A DNA stretch of 64,000 bases. Origin: Nemophila menziesii. Its lineage: Eukaryota > Streptophyta > Magnoliopsida > Boraginales > Hydrophyllaceae. The DNA is taken from positions 79,760,224 to 79,824,223 of the forward strand of contig JARWIR010000002.1 in the NCBI GenBank assembly GCA_029959085.1. The letters are read 5' to 3'. Below the pieces are notes generated by a model. It was not told where the DNA came from and did no database searches. It worked only from the letters and a program-made list of their open reading frames with translations. The first letter of the stretch is position 1, and each line of letters opens with the position of its first letter. A program made the position numbers and the translations under genes. Of the stretch, positions 23,036 to 34,475 are shown one piece after another.

Positions 23036-23775
23036 CAGCAAGATACAAGAAACCAAGGACTAAAGAATCTTCTAAGTCTTAAAGGGAAAGATTTTTAATA
23101 TACATTTACTGTAATTTTATCGAGAATATGGAATATGAATGTTGAATAAAGTGTAACTAGAAAAAACTAATCTCAATATTACTTAATACTCACAGAAGCT
23201 AGAACAATGTATATAGCTCCCTTGTGTAATGACCTGAACAAATTTGCTTGGAACTTTTCCTTGTATGACCTTGCGTGGAATGCTCAATTTAAACCTTTGT
23301 CTATTGATAAAAGGAATTTTTAAATTGGGCTCTTCTAGTAAGGTTGTGAATAGTTTTTTTTTTTAATACATCGGAGATCCGAAAAGGATCATGTTATGCG
23401 AAAAACCATATACTAATCTATTACATTATTAAGCAACCTGGCATCATATATAACTCTAGGCATCTTATGACCCATACGGTTCTTCGTGAGAAGGTTGTGA
23501 ATAGTTGTTAGTGGTATATTAATTAAATAAAGCATGAGTTAAACAGTAAATGGAAAAAAGTGAGTGCACACAAGAACAATTTCTCGTTGCTTATTAATCA
23601 ATCCTTGAAATTGGTCAAATCATGGTGTTAAATAAGTGTTAGTAAAAGAGTTGAATACAATGGCTCTATGATTTCTTGAAAAATGAAATGAACATTTAGG
23701 AAAGATGAAGCATTGATCCTTATCTCGTCTGAAATAGTCACATAAATGACAGTATTTGGAAACAAAAAAGTGAGA

Positions 23776-23847
23776 CGGCGCTGCCGGGGATCGAACCCGG
23801 GTCACCCGCGTGACAGGCGGGAATACTTACCACTATACTACAACGAC
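23776..23847 (-). tRNA. tRNA-Asp (GUC)
   Basis: 72 nt, GTCGTTGTAGTATAGTGGTA... with anticodon GTC in the CCTGTCACG loop and an intact B box GGGTTCGATCC. A T6 Pol III terminator follows about 6-10 nt downstream (minus strand). The acceptor stem has 3' half CAGCGCC, giving a U2-C71 mismatch and a U-G pair, so processing or charging may be weaker than for the copy at 24996. Confidence 0.93.
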
Positions 23848-24611
23848 TTGTTGATGATAATTCTCGCTCATAGTTTATCAAAATTAACTGAAACTCTGCA
23901 ACTACAAATCTAGGATATAGTGTCCCCAGATTTTTATCTTATCAAACAATAAGACTTTTTAAGCATCTTCTACTAAGTCCTAAAGGACAGATTTTCTAAA
24001 CCATATAACAGCGTGCATTTCAGGCTTCAACCATTACCTTTTATGGAGAATATGGATAAAGTGTAAGTGTAACTAGAAAAAACTAATCTCCATACTCACA
24101 GAAGCTATCTCCAGACTTTCATGTCTAATTACCTGAATAAACTTGCTTTGAACTTTTCCTTGTAAAGTAAAACCCTTGTCTATTGTTAAAAGGAATTCTC
24201 AAATTGGGCAGCTTAAAATCATCGCAGTATTTATTAGTAAGGTTGTGAATAGCTGTTGTGGAATATTAATTAAATATTAAATAAAGCATGAATGAAAAAA
24301 AGTGAGTAAACAGAACATTCACTGGTATCACAAAACGATCTTTGTGCTATATCTAAAAGTCCATCAATCCCTGCCTTTAAAGCAACACAGTGTTGCGTTC
24401 GAGCAACAAAAGTGACACGAGCATAAAGAACATCTTCATCTATTACTTGTCCTATACTGAAATATACATACTATTATTATCATATCCAAATAAGAAACAA
24501 CACTATAGTTCATAGAAATCAATTAAAATAGCATACACATATCTATTTAGTTTTTAGAATTACAGCGAGATATTTATTTCCTATCACTACTCAGTAATTG
24601 AAACAGGCTAA

Positions 24612-24739
24612 ATTGCTCCATGGGTCCCTGTGTTATGCAAGACAGTCAAATGTACACTTGTGTTACTCCAACAAATAGCAAATATATAGATTTGCAAGGT
24701 TAATGCATAACACAAGCCAACAAGTGTATTAACGAAGGA

Positions 24740-24782
<43 letters not shown>

Positions 24783-24822
24783 GGCAATTTTGCCTAACAC
24801 AGGGACCAATGGTGCAATTAGA
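24612..24822. mobile_element. Small TIR MITE with (TA)n core
   Basis: The ends AATTGCTCCATGGGTCCCTG and (inverted) AATTGCACCATTGGTCCCTG pair over about 35 bp. A (TA)n tract of about 38 bp lies at 24741-24778. A partial second copy (right end and adjoining MSH4 exon/intron) is at about 25493-25560. Confidence 0.65.
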
Positions 24823-24995
24823 CACCGAGGAGATATATATCAGGCAAATGTTACCTTTCTCACTGAAGAACTGAATCTATCGACCATTCCATCTAGTGCA
24901 ATCTTATTTGGAGCAACAATAGTTGTACCTTAAAATCCATACATGAAAGTGGAGGACAGCTCATACGCTTAGCTTGTTGAATAAAAAAGCTAGAA

Positions 24996-25067
24996 CGCCG
25001 CTGCCGGGGATCGAACCCGGGTCACCCGCGTGACAGGCGGGAATACTGACCACTATACTACAACGAC
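24996..25067 (-). tRNA. tRNA-Asp (GUC), second copy
   Basis: 72 nt, same sequence as the first copy except the D-loop (GGTCAG instead of GGTAAG) and the acceptor stem. Its 3' half CAGCGGC pairs properly with GTCGTTG (one U-G and one G-U wobble). A T6 terminator follows. With CCA added, the 3' end complements the element A primer site over all 19 bases. Confidence 0.95.
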
Positions 25068-25852
25068 TTGTTGATACTCAAAGAATGTTCATTATTTAAA
25101 TTCATGGTTATCATATTGCAAACTATTGTATTTTTCTGATTAATTAACTAGAATTGCAGTTCAATTATAGACTAGAACTACTGCAATAAGAAGAATGGGT
25201 AAAAGCAAATTGCAACTTAGATAATACCTAAGTCGTATCAATATCCATGTGATCAAATGATCCCTTGAATGTAACTTAGAAACATAACTACAATTATCAG
25301 AATATTAAGAACAAAACAGTTATATTCACCAAATCTAGGAGTATACAATTAATGTCCATTTGTGGTTATTTGAGATCATAACAAATCTTACATACTTTTC
25401 ATACACATCTGTCAGTTTCAAAGTCTAGGAGTTAATAAATTTTCACAGCATGCCAAGATTGAAGCATCAATTCAATATTTCCTTCTTTTAAGTGTATTAA
25501 CAAAGGAATATATGTGGCAATTTTGCCTAACACAGGGACCAAGGGTGCAATTACACACGGAGAAAATATTTATCAGGCAAATGTTACCTTCCTCATTGAA
25601 GAACAGAATCTATTAACGAGTTCTGAGACTCCAACTATTCCATCTGGTTCAAGCTTATTTGGAGCACCAATAATTGCTACATGATCATAAAACTGAAGCA
25701 ATGTCTTTGTATTTTGATATGAACGGCTTGTCTCAATGTACCGAGATCCAGAGCTACTACTCCAACCTGTTCGTAAGATTGTTATACTCAGTTACTAATA
25801 ATCACTAACAATTAGCTAATAAATCTCACAACACTGAGTTGCATTTATATAA

Positions 25853-27405
25853 GAGTAAATAACACTTTTGCCCCCTGGGTTTATACGCGATTGACAGGTT
25901 GCCCCCTAACTCTTAAAATGCGCCTCGTTGCCCCCTAAGATTTGTTTTTGTGACCCGTTACCCCCTACTGCGTGTTCCGTCCATTTTTTCCGTTAAAAGT
26001 GACGTGGCATTTCCATGTCACATTTTTTTTTTTTTTTTTAATCCAGGTGTTAATTGAGTTTTTAATTAATTTAAACCAAGGGCAAAAAAGGAATTTCATT
26101 AATAGGTTTTATAATATTAAATATAATTAATATAATAACCACCCCCCACCCCACCGCACCCCCCTACCCCCCCCCCCTCTCTTCCCCATTCCTCTTCTTC
26201 CCCGTTCTTCTTCTTCCCGTTCATCTGGTTCTTAAAAAAAAAAAAAAAAAAAAAATTCAAAGCTAATGAAATGGCATTGAAATCCATTCTTGTCCGCTGG
26301 ATCTGCGCAAGATGGAGCTCGGACTGGTGTAGCAGCTGGAGATGTAGATGGTGCTTCGTGGTGTAGCAGCTGGAGATGGTGCTTCTGTCCATATATTAAC
26401 GGCTGCTGTTGAAACCCACCAGCACCAGCTCCGGCGTATGCACCAGCTAAAGGTGCGGCAGCGTATGGATGAACAGGGAAGCTACCATATCCAGGGTTAG
26501 GAATGTAATTTGGGAGTGGTGTTGAACTCTGAGCTACACCAACGCCACCACCGCCGCCTGTATCGTATTTCTTTTCTGTTTGTGGCTTTGCGAGTACTAC
26601 TTCTAACACCTGGCCTGCATTTTAACACCAGTTAAGATATAATAAATATAGCACAAATTTAGGAAAATAGAAAACATATCTAGAGTGAGCATTAACATTA
26701 TTAAGAAACTCAGAAGGTGGAATGAACTTGTCTTGTAATTTATATGGTCATCAAGATTCAAGAGTAACTTTTCATAACCTCATGGTGATATATGACTTTA
26801 GTGCTGGTATATTTCATATATAATTTCTTTAAATTTCATAGATTTGGTTTTATATGGGGTTTTAGATATGGAAATTATATTTCTGGTGTATGGCTGGGGT
26901 TTATATATAGAATTGTGTAGAGAAGATTGATTATGCCAAGTATGCCCCTCAAGTAGCGTCAAACTCTTTGGGAAAGCAGATAATCCGATCTGTAGCTCAA
27001 AGCAAGAAATTTTTTTTTTTTTTTTAAGAACCAGATGAACGGGAAGAAGAAGAACGGGGAAGAAGAGGAATGGGGAAGAGAGAGGGGGGGGGGGTAGGGG
27101 GGTGCGGTGGGGTGGGGGGTGGTTATTATATTAATTATATTTAATATTATAAAACCTATTAATGAAATTCCTTTTTTGCCCTTGGTTTAAATTAATTAAA
27201 AACTCAATTAACACCTGGATTAAAAAAAAAAAAAATGTGACATGGAAATGCCACGTCACTTTTAACGGAAAAAATGGACGGAACACGCAGTAGGGGGTAA
27301 CGGGTCACAAAAACAAATCTTAGGGGGCAACGAGGCGCATTTTAAGAGTTAGGGGGCAACCTGTCAATCGCGTATAAACCCAGGGGGCAAAAGTGTCATT
27401 TACTC
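25853..27405. mobile_element. Pack-MULE with long near-perfect TIRs carrying an hnRNP gene fragment
   Basis: A 9-bp duplication TTTATATAA (25844-25852, 27406-27414) flanks inverted repeats of about 390 bp (25853 to about 26240, about 27018-27405). In the outer 170 bases compared by eye they differ at one position. Both TIRs contain four '(g/t)ttgccccct' blocks near the end and a G-rich tract. The centre holds an exon and intron of an hnRNP-Q-like gene and no transposase. A relative's terminus is at 54275. Confidence 0.92.
26390..26609 (-). pseudogene. Captured hnRNP-Q/LIF2-like exon fragment
   Basis: After an acceptor-like 'aaaatgcag' on the minus strand the frame reads VLEVVLAKPQTEKKYD, then PLPNYIPNPGYGSFPVHPY and GGFQQQPLIYG. 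This matches the region after the last RRM of plant hnRNP Q / LHP1-interacting factor 2 proteins. After LIYG the similarity stops and the sequence runs into the TIR. About 400 bp to the right look like the donor's intron. It is not expected to encode a working RNA-binding protein. Confidence 0.78.
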
Positions 27406-27414
27406 TTTATATAA

Positions 27415-28113
27415 TATTGTAATAATAACAAAAAACTAGTTCAATTTAAAATCTAGCTTACATTTTTTCTTATTTTAGTCTGTCATTGACATCAACTAAA
27501 ATAAGTATAATTTACATTTCTACATTATAGCACAAAAATAAAATTATAAATAAAATTCTATTTCGAAATTGATATATATTTATATATATATGCAATTCTA
27601 GGTGTATACGTGATCGTATGATCGTATAAGTGTAAATTATAATTACATATGGTTCCTATACTACTAGAGATTTATGACACTTTTCATTTGACATCTCCAA
27701 GTTTTCGAAAAGATTTAAGCAAATACTCATAAGCTTGTATGCGTAAATTACAGTAAATCGAATTATATGTAATGTACGTACAGTAAAGCGTGTATGTGTG
27801 TAAAGAGATATATAGAAGAGAGGATTGGGAATCTCTATGGCTCTGTTCTTCATGAGGCTAATGACGTAACTCAATGCTCCTCCGAAGGTAAAACAAAAAA
27901 TATTAGTGTAAACTTTGTGGCCGAAAAGATGCCACGTGACACTCTATTATAGACTCTTATAGAAGAGATCATTACCCCTCCATGAGTTGGAGCCAACTTC
28001 TACCATGCCCGGGGTGTATGTGTGCCCTACGGAGATGACGACACGTGGAATGGAAGAAGACACGTGGAAGAATCGTAGTGGCTAGAAAATATATTGTTTG
28101 TTTATTAGAGTAG
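27415..28113. other. AT-rich intergenic sequence
   Basis: No gene recognised. Three ACGTG/CACGT cores in 'gccacgtgac', 'cgacacgtgg' and 'gacacgtggaag' (27931-28070) resemble G-boxes. Confidence 0.35.
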
Positions 28114-28841
28114 GGGTTTTACTGTTATACCCTTACCGTCATTTTACTATCCGGTCATTCATTGATTGGTTGACATAAAGAAGCTTTTTGTGTCTTGTCG
28201 TGTCATGAATAGTGTTGAATTTGTTGACGAGAATTAAATAAAAAATAACTGAATTGTTTGGTGGTTTGTAAATTGTCGGTGTGAAAGGCGGCTATGTGGT
28301 TTTTTTCGTTCGAATGTTTCAGATGTAGGAAATGGTTCAATTTTGCACTTTTGCCACATGTCAACACGGGAATTATTTGGAATATAATAGTAGATGTCCA
28401 ATCCGAGCTACCTTTTGGTCTTTGTTGGATTATTTATGTAGTGTAAATTTTCGTTTTGAATTTGTTTGGACCAGTTCATTTTTTAGTTGTTGACTACAGT
28501 TGACTTCGGTTTGTCTTATGTAATCATTACTATTACATGCCACATGTCAATATGTGGGCATTTCTAATTAATAGATTAATTTTTTTTTGGTAAGAATTTT
28601 ATTTCCGGGTATTAAACCACTCTATTAACCATGGTTAGTATAATTTTTTCCTTTAATCTCTTAAGTTATATAAGAAACAACTATAGAAAATGTTATTTTC
28701 GAATCTAATTAAAAAAATTATGATATAATTAATATTTATATTCATTAATGGTGATAAGATAGATATGGTTGATGGTTGAAGGGGTAGTTAGTAGTTATTG
28801 TGTTGGGTTAATGCTATTTCACCTACCGATTAAATCCGAGT

Positions 28842-28850
28842 CTATAAAAT
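28842..28850 (+). promoter_or_regulatory. TATA box of the FAR1/MULE gene
   Basis: CTATAAAAT, about 130 bp upstream of the proposed ATG at 28975. It would place the transcript start near 28875. Confidence 0.55.
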
Positions 28851-28974
28851 GAGGGTGGAGGGGGTTAGTTTGAATGTGTATCAAAATTCGTCACTTAGTT
28901 ATATAGTCGGAAGCTTTTCGGGCAATATAGTTGGGAGCTTTTAGGGTGAATCGGGTGATTTTCAATCAAACGGG

Positions 28975-31900
28975 ATGGACTCAAATGGTTAGTAACTTAC
29001 GATTCTCGCTTTGCATGTTGTAAATTTTACGATGAATATTTTTTATATTTCGGATATTGTAATTTTTTACGTATGCATGTTGTAAATTGTTAGGTATCGT
29101 ATTGATTTTATGTTAGTGTTACGATAATCTATACTTGTTAGCATTAATCCTTCTCTATAATGGTTTTAGTTCTACCTATATGAATTAGATAGTGTTAACT
29201 TCGAATTTTATAATTAAGGGTAATGGTATAAGGTATATTGTTAGAGGTTAGGGGTAATGGGTATATTTGGTTTGGGGTATATGGTTACGGAATATGAGAT
29301 ATGGTTAAGGTTATAGGTTATGATATATGAATAAGGATAATGTTATACAAATAAAGGTGTGTTATGGTATATGGATAATGTTAAAGGATAAATTTTATGG
29401 TTGGGGGTTTGTGGTTAGGTGTTTCGGTATACATTGTTTAGTGGTATGGTTAATTTGTTACTTAGGGTAAATGTATATGGTTACTAGTTGTAGTTTATGG
29501 TTAAGGGTTAATAGATATGGTATAGGGTTATAGGATATGTTTAATGGTTTTGGTGAAGGTTTAGTTGTTAGGGTTTGTGGTTAGTAGGTATGGTTACGAG
29601 TTATTAGGTATGGTTAAGGGTTAATATTTATGGTTTATGGTTAATAGGTATGGTTACGGGTTAATATGTTTGTTTAAGGGTTAATAGATATGGTTAAGGT
29701 TTACTATTTATGGTTACGTGTTAATATGTATGGGTAAGAGTTAATAGATATGGTTTAGGGTTAATAGATATGGTTTAGGGTTAATAGATATGGTTTAGGG
29801 TTAATAGATGTGGTTTAGGGTTAATAGGTATGGTAAGGGTTAATAGATATGGTTAATGGTTGATAGGTATGGTTAGGATTAATTCGTATGGTTAGGGATT
29901 ACTATGCATGGTTAGGGGTTAATATGTATGGTTAGGGGTTAATAGGTATGTTTAGGGGTTATTGGGTATGTTTACGAGTTATTAGGTATAGTTAAGGGTT
30001 AATATCTATGGTTTATGGTTCAGAGGTATGGTTAGGGTTAATTGGTATGGTTAGGGATTACTATGCATGGTTAGGGGTTAATATGTATGGTTAGGGGTTA
30101 ATGTGTTTGGTTAGGGTTAATTGGTATGGTTAGGGATTTCTATGCATGGTTAGGGGTTGATAGGTATGGTTAGGGATTACTGGGTATGGTTACAAGTTAT
30201 TAGGTATGGTTAGGGGTTATTGTGTTTGGTTAGGGGTAAATTGTTATGGTTAGGGATAGATAGGTATGGTTAGGGGTTATTGTGTTTGGTTAGGGGTTAA
30301 TTGTTATGGTTAGTGGTAATTACGTATGGTTAGTGGTTAATAGGTATGGTTAGGGATTAATATGTATGTTTAGGGATTAATATGTATGGTTAGGGGATAA
30401 TATGTATGGTTAGTGGTTAATTGTGTTTGGTTAGGGGTTAATTGTTATGGTTAGTGGTAATTACGTATGGTTAGTGGATAATTGTTAGGGGATAGGGTTT
30501 AAATGGTATGCTTATTGTGTAATTGGTATAGTTAGGGTATTTATTTTTGTATACAGTTTTAGAATTCGTTATGACAAAAATGTTCTGTGTATAGGTGGTT
30601 CGAATTCGGATAACGATCTCGAGTTTGGAGGTGATGATGCCCTTAGGTCACTCACTCGGGCAAACATAATGGATTTGCGATTTTCATCTGAGGAAGAAGC
30701 TTACATGTTCTACAACATGTACGCCCGTGTCATAGGATTTGGTGTAAGGAAGGATCGTGTGGAAAAATCAAGCACAAGTAGTGGTATTGTTTTGAATCGG
30801 ATATTCGTGTGTTCTTGTGCCGGTATGCGAGAAAAGAAATACTTAGAAATGAAAGACAGGGTTAGAGACCACAGGGCAGAGACAAGATGCAACTGTAGGG
30901 CTAGGCTTCGTATCAAGTACGATAAGACGTTCGAATGTTACGTTGTGGCCGACTTTCAACCTGAGCACAATCATGAGTTAACACCTGCGTCCGCGACACA
31001 TTACATACGATCTCATAGGAAGATAGACGAAGGTCACCTCGACCAAGCTCTATCTCTACAGAACGCAGGGGTACGAACATGCAAGATAATGGACGTTTTT
31101 GTAAAAGAGGGTGGAGGGTATAAAGATATTGGTTTCATGAGGAAAGATTTGTACAACGTGCTAGGCCGGATAAGATCTGATGAAATCAGCCAGGGAGATG
31201 TGAATGTGGCCTTGTCCTACCTGGAGGGTAGGTGCGAGAATGATCCGTTGTTCGTTTTTAAGCACACGGTTGACGAAGAAAACCGTCTTGACAAGTTATT
31301 CTTCTGTGACGGGAGATCCAGGAGAGAGTTTGCAGTTTTCGGAGACGTACTAGTATTCGATGCTACGTACAGGACAAATGCTTATTGTTTCCCTCTTGTT
31401 GTCCTTGCGGGTGTGAACAACCATCGTAAGACTTGTATATTTGGTATTGCGTTGGTGAAAAATGAGACTACAGAGGCTTATGTGTGGGTCCTTGAAACTT
31501 TAACAGCAACGATGAATGGAAAGAAACCCAAATCTGTTTTAACCGATGGTGATAGATCAATGGGGTCTGCTATAGAAATCGTTTACCCGTCGGCGGCACA
31601 TCGGTTGTGCTCTTGGCATCTTAATCGAAACGCCGTTACAAACGTAAAGGTCGAAGGTTTTGGTGCAATTTTCAAACACCTGATGTCTTTTCCTTACACC
31701 GTCGACATGTTTGAAGATGCTTGGTGGAAGATGGTAAACGACAACGGTCTAGAAGAGGATAGGTGGATCATAGACACCTATGAGAAAAGGGAGATGTGGG
31801 CGGAGGCGTATCTACGTGGGAAGTTCTTCGGGTTCCTCAAGTCCACCCAGCGTTGTGAGGGTATGAACTCGTACTTGAACACTTTCTTGAGTAAACGTAA

Positions 31901-32753
31901 AAAGTTTATTGGATTGGTGAAAGCATTCTTGTTCGGTATGGTAAGAATTAGGGATAACGCCAACCAACAAGAGTATATCACAAACCACACTACACCTGTA
32001 CCGACGACACTTTTAGAGGATATCGAGATGCATGCAATTAAGCAATTCACGCGGGAAGCTTTTTTTAAAGTAAAAAAAGAGTTGATTAATCAAGGTGCCA
32101 TATGTCATAGAGGTGGGGTCATAGAAAGTTATAATTCTCGCACCTACATGGTTGCTTCACACAAACATACCGGTTTCACATGGAAGGTTGTTATTACGTA
32201 TGATGGTTCTAGGTTGCTTATCGAGTGCTCTTGCCTCTTGTTTGAATCGCACGGGATCCCGTGTAGGCATATATTCTATGTGATGAAAGTTGAGGGTGTT
32301 AGAGAAATACCGGATTGTTGCATTAAATATCGGTGGACACCTAGCAGCAGTTTGACTCTGAAGGAGAAGTCTTTGTCGGAATATAACCCAACCGACAAAG
32401 AAACAGCGAGGATGGGGTTCTTGAATGCGAAGTGGAAAGAAATACGGTTCCATGCTGCCCGGAGCGAGAGGGGGTATAACGAGACCCTAGAAGGGTTAAC
32501 GAACTTAGGGGCTCGAACATGCAACTTCCCGAACGACGACGGAAGTGCACTACCTGTTCCACCATTAGTGTCATATGACGTAGAGGATCCTGAAATTGCC
32601 CACCCAAAAGGTACAACTACGAAAGCACCGCGTCGCTGCAGCGTCTGTAGGTTACCTGGGCATCAGAAAAACACATGTCCTAGAGTATTAGAACGTTCAG
32701 GACGGGTACCCAATGAGAATAATCAAAATACACAAGAATTGCCCTTATTTTGA
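28975..32753 (+). CDS. FAR1/FRS-type MULE transposase, two exons, 723 aa
   Basis: Exon 1 is 28975-28987 (ATG GAC TCA AAT G), followed by donor GTTAGT. The intron 28988-30594 ends TGTATAG and exon 2 is 30595-32753. The frame upstream of the internal ATG 30669 is open back to the acceptor and encodes an acidic start, supporting this model. Domains (residues from the first Met): FAR1 zinc-binding DNA domain about 40-130 (CSCAG, CNCRARL, HNHELTP); MULE/DDE domain about 235-435 with Asp in FDATYRT, Asp in LTDGDRS and Glu in QRCEGMNS; SWIM finger about 560-590 (CSCLLFESHGIPCRHIF); C-terminal knuckle CSVCRLPGHQKNTCP. All key residues are present and no stop interrupts it. It may be a mobile Jittery/FAR1-class transposase or a domesticated FRS transcription factor. 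The Ulp1 partner gene favours the former. Confidence 0.83.
29200..30520 (+). repeat. Intronic 20-bp minisatellite with telomere-like core
   Basis: About 1.3 kb of degenerate tandem units such as GGTTAGGGGTTAATATGTAT and GGTTTAGGGTTAATAGATAT. Four units at about 29750-29830 are almost perfect. Each unit contains TTAGGG or the plant telomere heptamer TTTAGGG. The array lies completely inside the proposed first intron of the FAR1/MULE gene. Confidence 0.88.
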
Positions 32754-33842
32754 ATTAAGTATTTTTAATATATTCTAAGTATGTATTTTAGTTTATTTTC
32801 TTACATCCCGTATTGTATTATCGTTAAGCATTATGTTTTTTTGTTAACCGTATTGTAACAGTAGCGTAATATCTTTTAACTACGTAATATGAAGAATTTA
32901 TTCACCAGTTTCTATCTTGCATTTTAATCTTTCGTAAGCATCATTTTTTTCAAGCTCAAATGTTGTCTTCTACATAAAATGTTAAAGTTGTAATTTTTTT
33001 TAGTTTTACCATCCGTCTTTATTCTTCTTTATTAACTTCTAACTCCCCTAACTCCTCTTTCTACTTACCACTCTTACATACTAATAAATTGAAGTCATTT
33101 CAAACAAGATCTTGTAAAATATTTGATTTCTATCACAATTATAGCTAAGCCTCTATGAAGGAGGGTTTTCTTAGGTTGTTATCTCATCCTCCCATCCCAA
33201 CCACCTCCATACAACATAGCAAGCAATAAAGCCTCCTCACGTATGTATTACTAATATTTCTAAGTCTGCCAACTTGAAGCATTTACTTTAACTTAGTTGT
33301 GTTGTTGACTTATTAAGTTATTTTTTTTGTTTGTTCGAAATTGAAGCAAGCTTTAAATGACTTGCATGCAATTTAGTAAGCTTGTTTGCTCCCATATAAT
33401 TGTACAAAATTAAACAAAGGTGGTATTTGGTTATTTCCTTCTTACGCATGAACGTTCATGCGTGGAAGAATAAAAACAAAACCGTTTCTATTTTTTTGGC
33501 TTTTATTATTCAAAATTATCTCTTAAAAGAATTAATAGTTTTTTTTGACAAAAAGTGAAACCTCCACCTTACAAGCTATACACGTTGGGTTCCTTAAATT
33601 ATTAACTAAGAACTTAAATTTACCTACCATTTACTTACTAACCACTTTTGTACTCTTACTTTTTTACTTACCACTTGTACAATAATAAATTGAGCTCATT
33701 TAAAACTAGATCTTGGCCAATATTTGATGTCCATCACACTTATTGTTATACCCTCTATAAATGAAGTGTATTATTTTTGGGAAGTTTATTACTTACTCAT
33801 CTCCCATTCCAACTTTCCCATACAACAAAACAAGAATTGAAG
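32754..33842. repeat. Spacer with a duplicated promoter/first-exon region
   Basis: About 33030-33240 and 33630-33865 are diverged direct copies (shared 'cttaccact', 'taataaattgaagtcatttcaaac' / 'taataaattgagctcattt', 'catctcccattcc', 'catacaacaaaacaag'). The right copy holds TATA CTATAAATG (33755-33763) and ATG 33843. The left copy has lost both (ctatgaag; aag for atg). The rest is AT-rich without ORFs. Confidence 0.6.
33755..33763 (+). promoter_or_regulatory. TATA box upstream of GRF-finger gene 1
   Basis: CTATAAATG 80 bp before the proposed ATG at 33843. The equivalent position in the upstream duplicate is mutated. Confidence 0.5.
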
Positions 33843-34475
33843 ATGCCTCATCATGTAATATTACTTTATTTACCAATTTGGTTTAGCAAGCATATTTTCA
33901 TTGATTGCATGCCTACATTAAATCTTTTTTTTATTCTAGCATAATTAATGCATACTTTTATTTTGTTGTGGCCGTGAGTATCATTCATGGATAGGAGATG
34001 ATAAAACTTACATGTTGGTTCTATCATGCATGGAAATGGAATTCTTAACTAATTCATAACTAATGCATGTCACATTCTTATTAAATAGGAAATGGAGTCT
34101 ACCACGAAAAATTCGAGCTCTAGTCATGTTTGGTGCCGTGGAATTAATTCATACGAGGCTAACATGGTATTAAGGTATAGCCATACGTATTGTGTTTGCC
34201 GTAAAAAGTGTAACCTCCAATTGTCGACTCGGGAAGAGGAAAATGGTAACCACGACAAGCTTTATCATAATTGCCCGCTTCATGGTTTTGTTTGTTGGGC
34301 CCACCCTTACCATATGGATAGGGGACGATTGGTATCCGAGGGGAGCGCCGTAAACAACTACGATGATCGGACACAATTCCGCGAAGCCGATCGTTACGGG
34401 TCAAACCGAATCACAGGGGTTATGTTGGCAATCATGTTGGTCATGCTTGCAATAATACTAGAAATGTTATTCTAG
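33843..34475 (+). CDS. Small GRF-zinc-finger-like protein with C-terminal membrane segment (gene 1)
   Basis: The main exon holds ATG 34092 to stop 34475 (127 aa). The codon GAA before it directly follows an AATAG acceptor. A mini-exon ATG CCT CAT CAT at 33843-33854 with donor GTAATA joins it in frame, giving 132 aa. It contains CVCRKKCNL (about residue 35) and YHNCPLHGFVCWAHPY, a variant GRF-type finger (CxC...C...W), then a charged stretch and a hydrophobic end (VMLAIMLVMLAIILEMLF), probably a tail anchor. GRF fingers bind single-stranded nucleic acid in other proteins; here the function is unknown. A related gene lies at 36215-36568 on the other strand. Start choice is inferred. Confidence 0.6.

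Larger units (their letters stand above)
23055..25075. repeat. Imperfect tandem duplication, each unit ending in a tRNA-Asp gene
   Basis: Unit 1 (about 23055-23850) and unit 2 (about 23965-25070) share, in the same order, 'gaatatgga...aaagtgtaactagaaaaaactaatctc', 'ctcacagaagct', 'acctgaa...aacttttccttgta', 'aggttgtgaatag' and a tRNA-Asp(GUC) gene followed by 'ttgttgat'. Unit 2 is longer because it holds an MSH4 exon fragment and a MITE. The divergence indicates an old duplication. Confidence 0.7.
24310..25772 (-). pseudogene. MSH4: MSH4 (meiotic MutS homologue) pseudogene fragments
   Basis: Three separated pieces on the minus strand match plant MSH4 in order. At 25552-25770: VGVVALDL, then after a short deletion and frame change YIETSRSYQNTKTLLQFYD and VGVSELVNRFCSSMRK, ending at a GTAACA donor. 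At about 24860-24915: a shorter duplicate of that exon end (APNKIALDGMVDRF, SSSVRK). At 24315-24459: a distant later exon, IGQVIDEDVLYARV, FVARTQHCVALKAGIDGLL and RSFCDTSE, after a good 'tatatttcag' acceptor. MSH4 with MSH5 stabilises meiotic recombination intermediates. The exons between and the ATPase domain are missing, so it is non-functional. Identification is from remembered family motifs. Confidence 0.82.

Noticed and set aside
26117..26392. 91-codon minus ORF with GGG/EEE runs
   Set aside because: Translation of the G-rich TIR and its poly(A)-like tract; no protein.
29200..30520. True telomere or centromere tract
   Set aside because: Units are 20 bp and degenerate, only partly containing TTTAGGG, and the array is bounded by a splice donor and acceptor of one gene.
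32157..32616. Minus-strand ORFs across the transposase 3' half
   Set aside because: Shadows of the FAR1/MULE coding frame.
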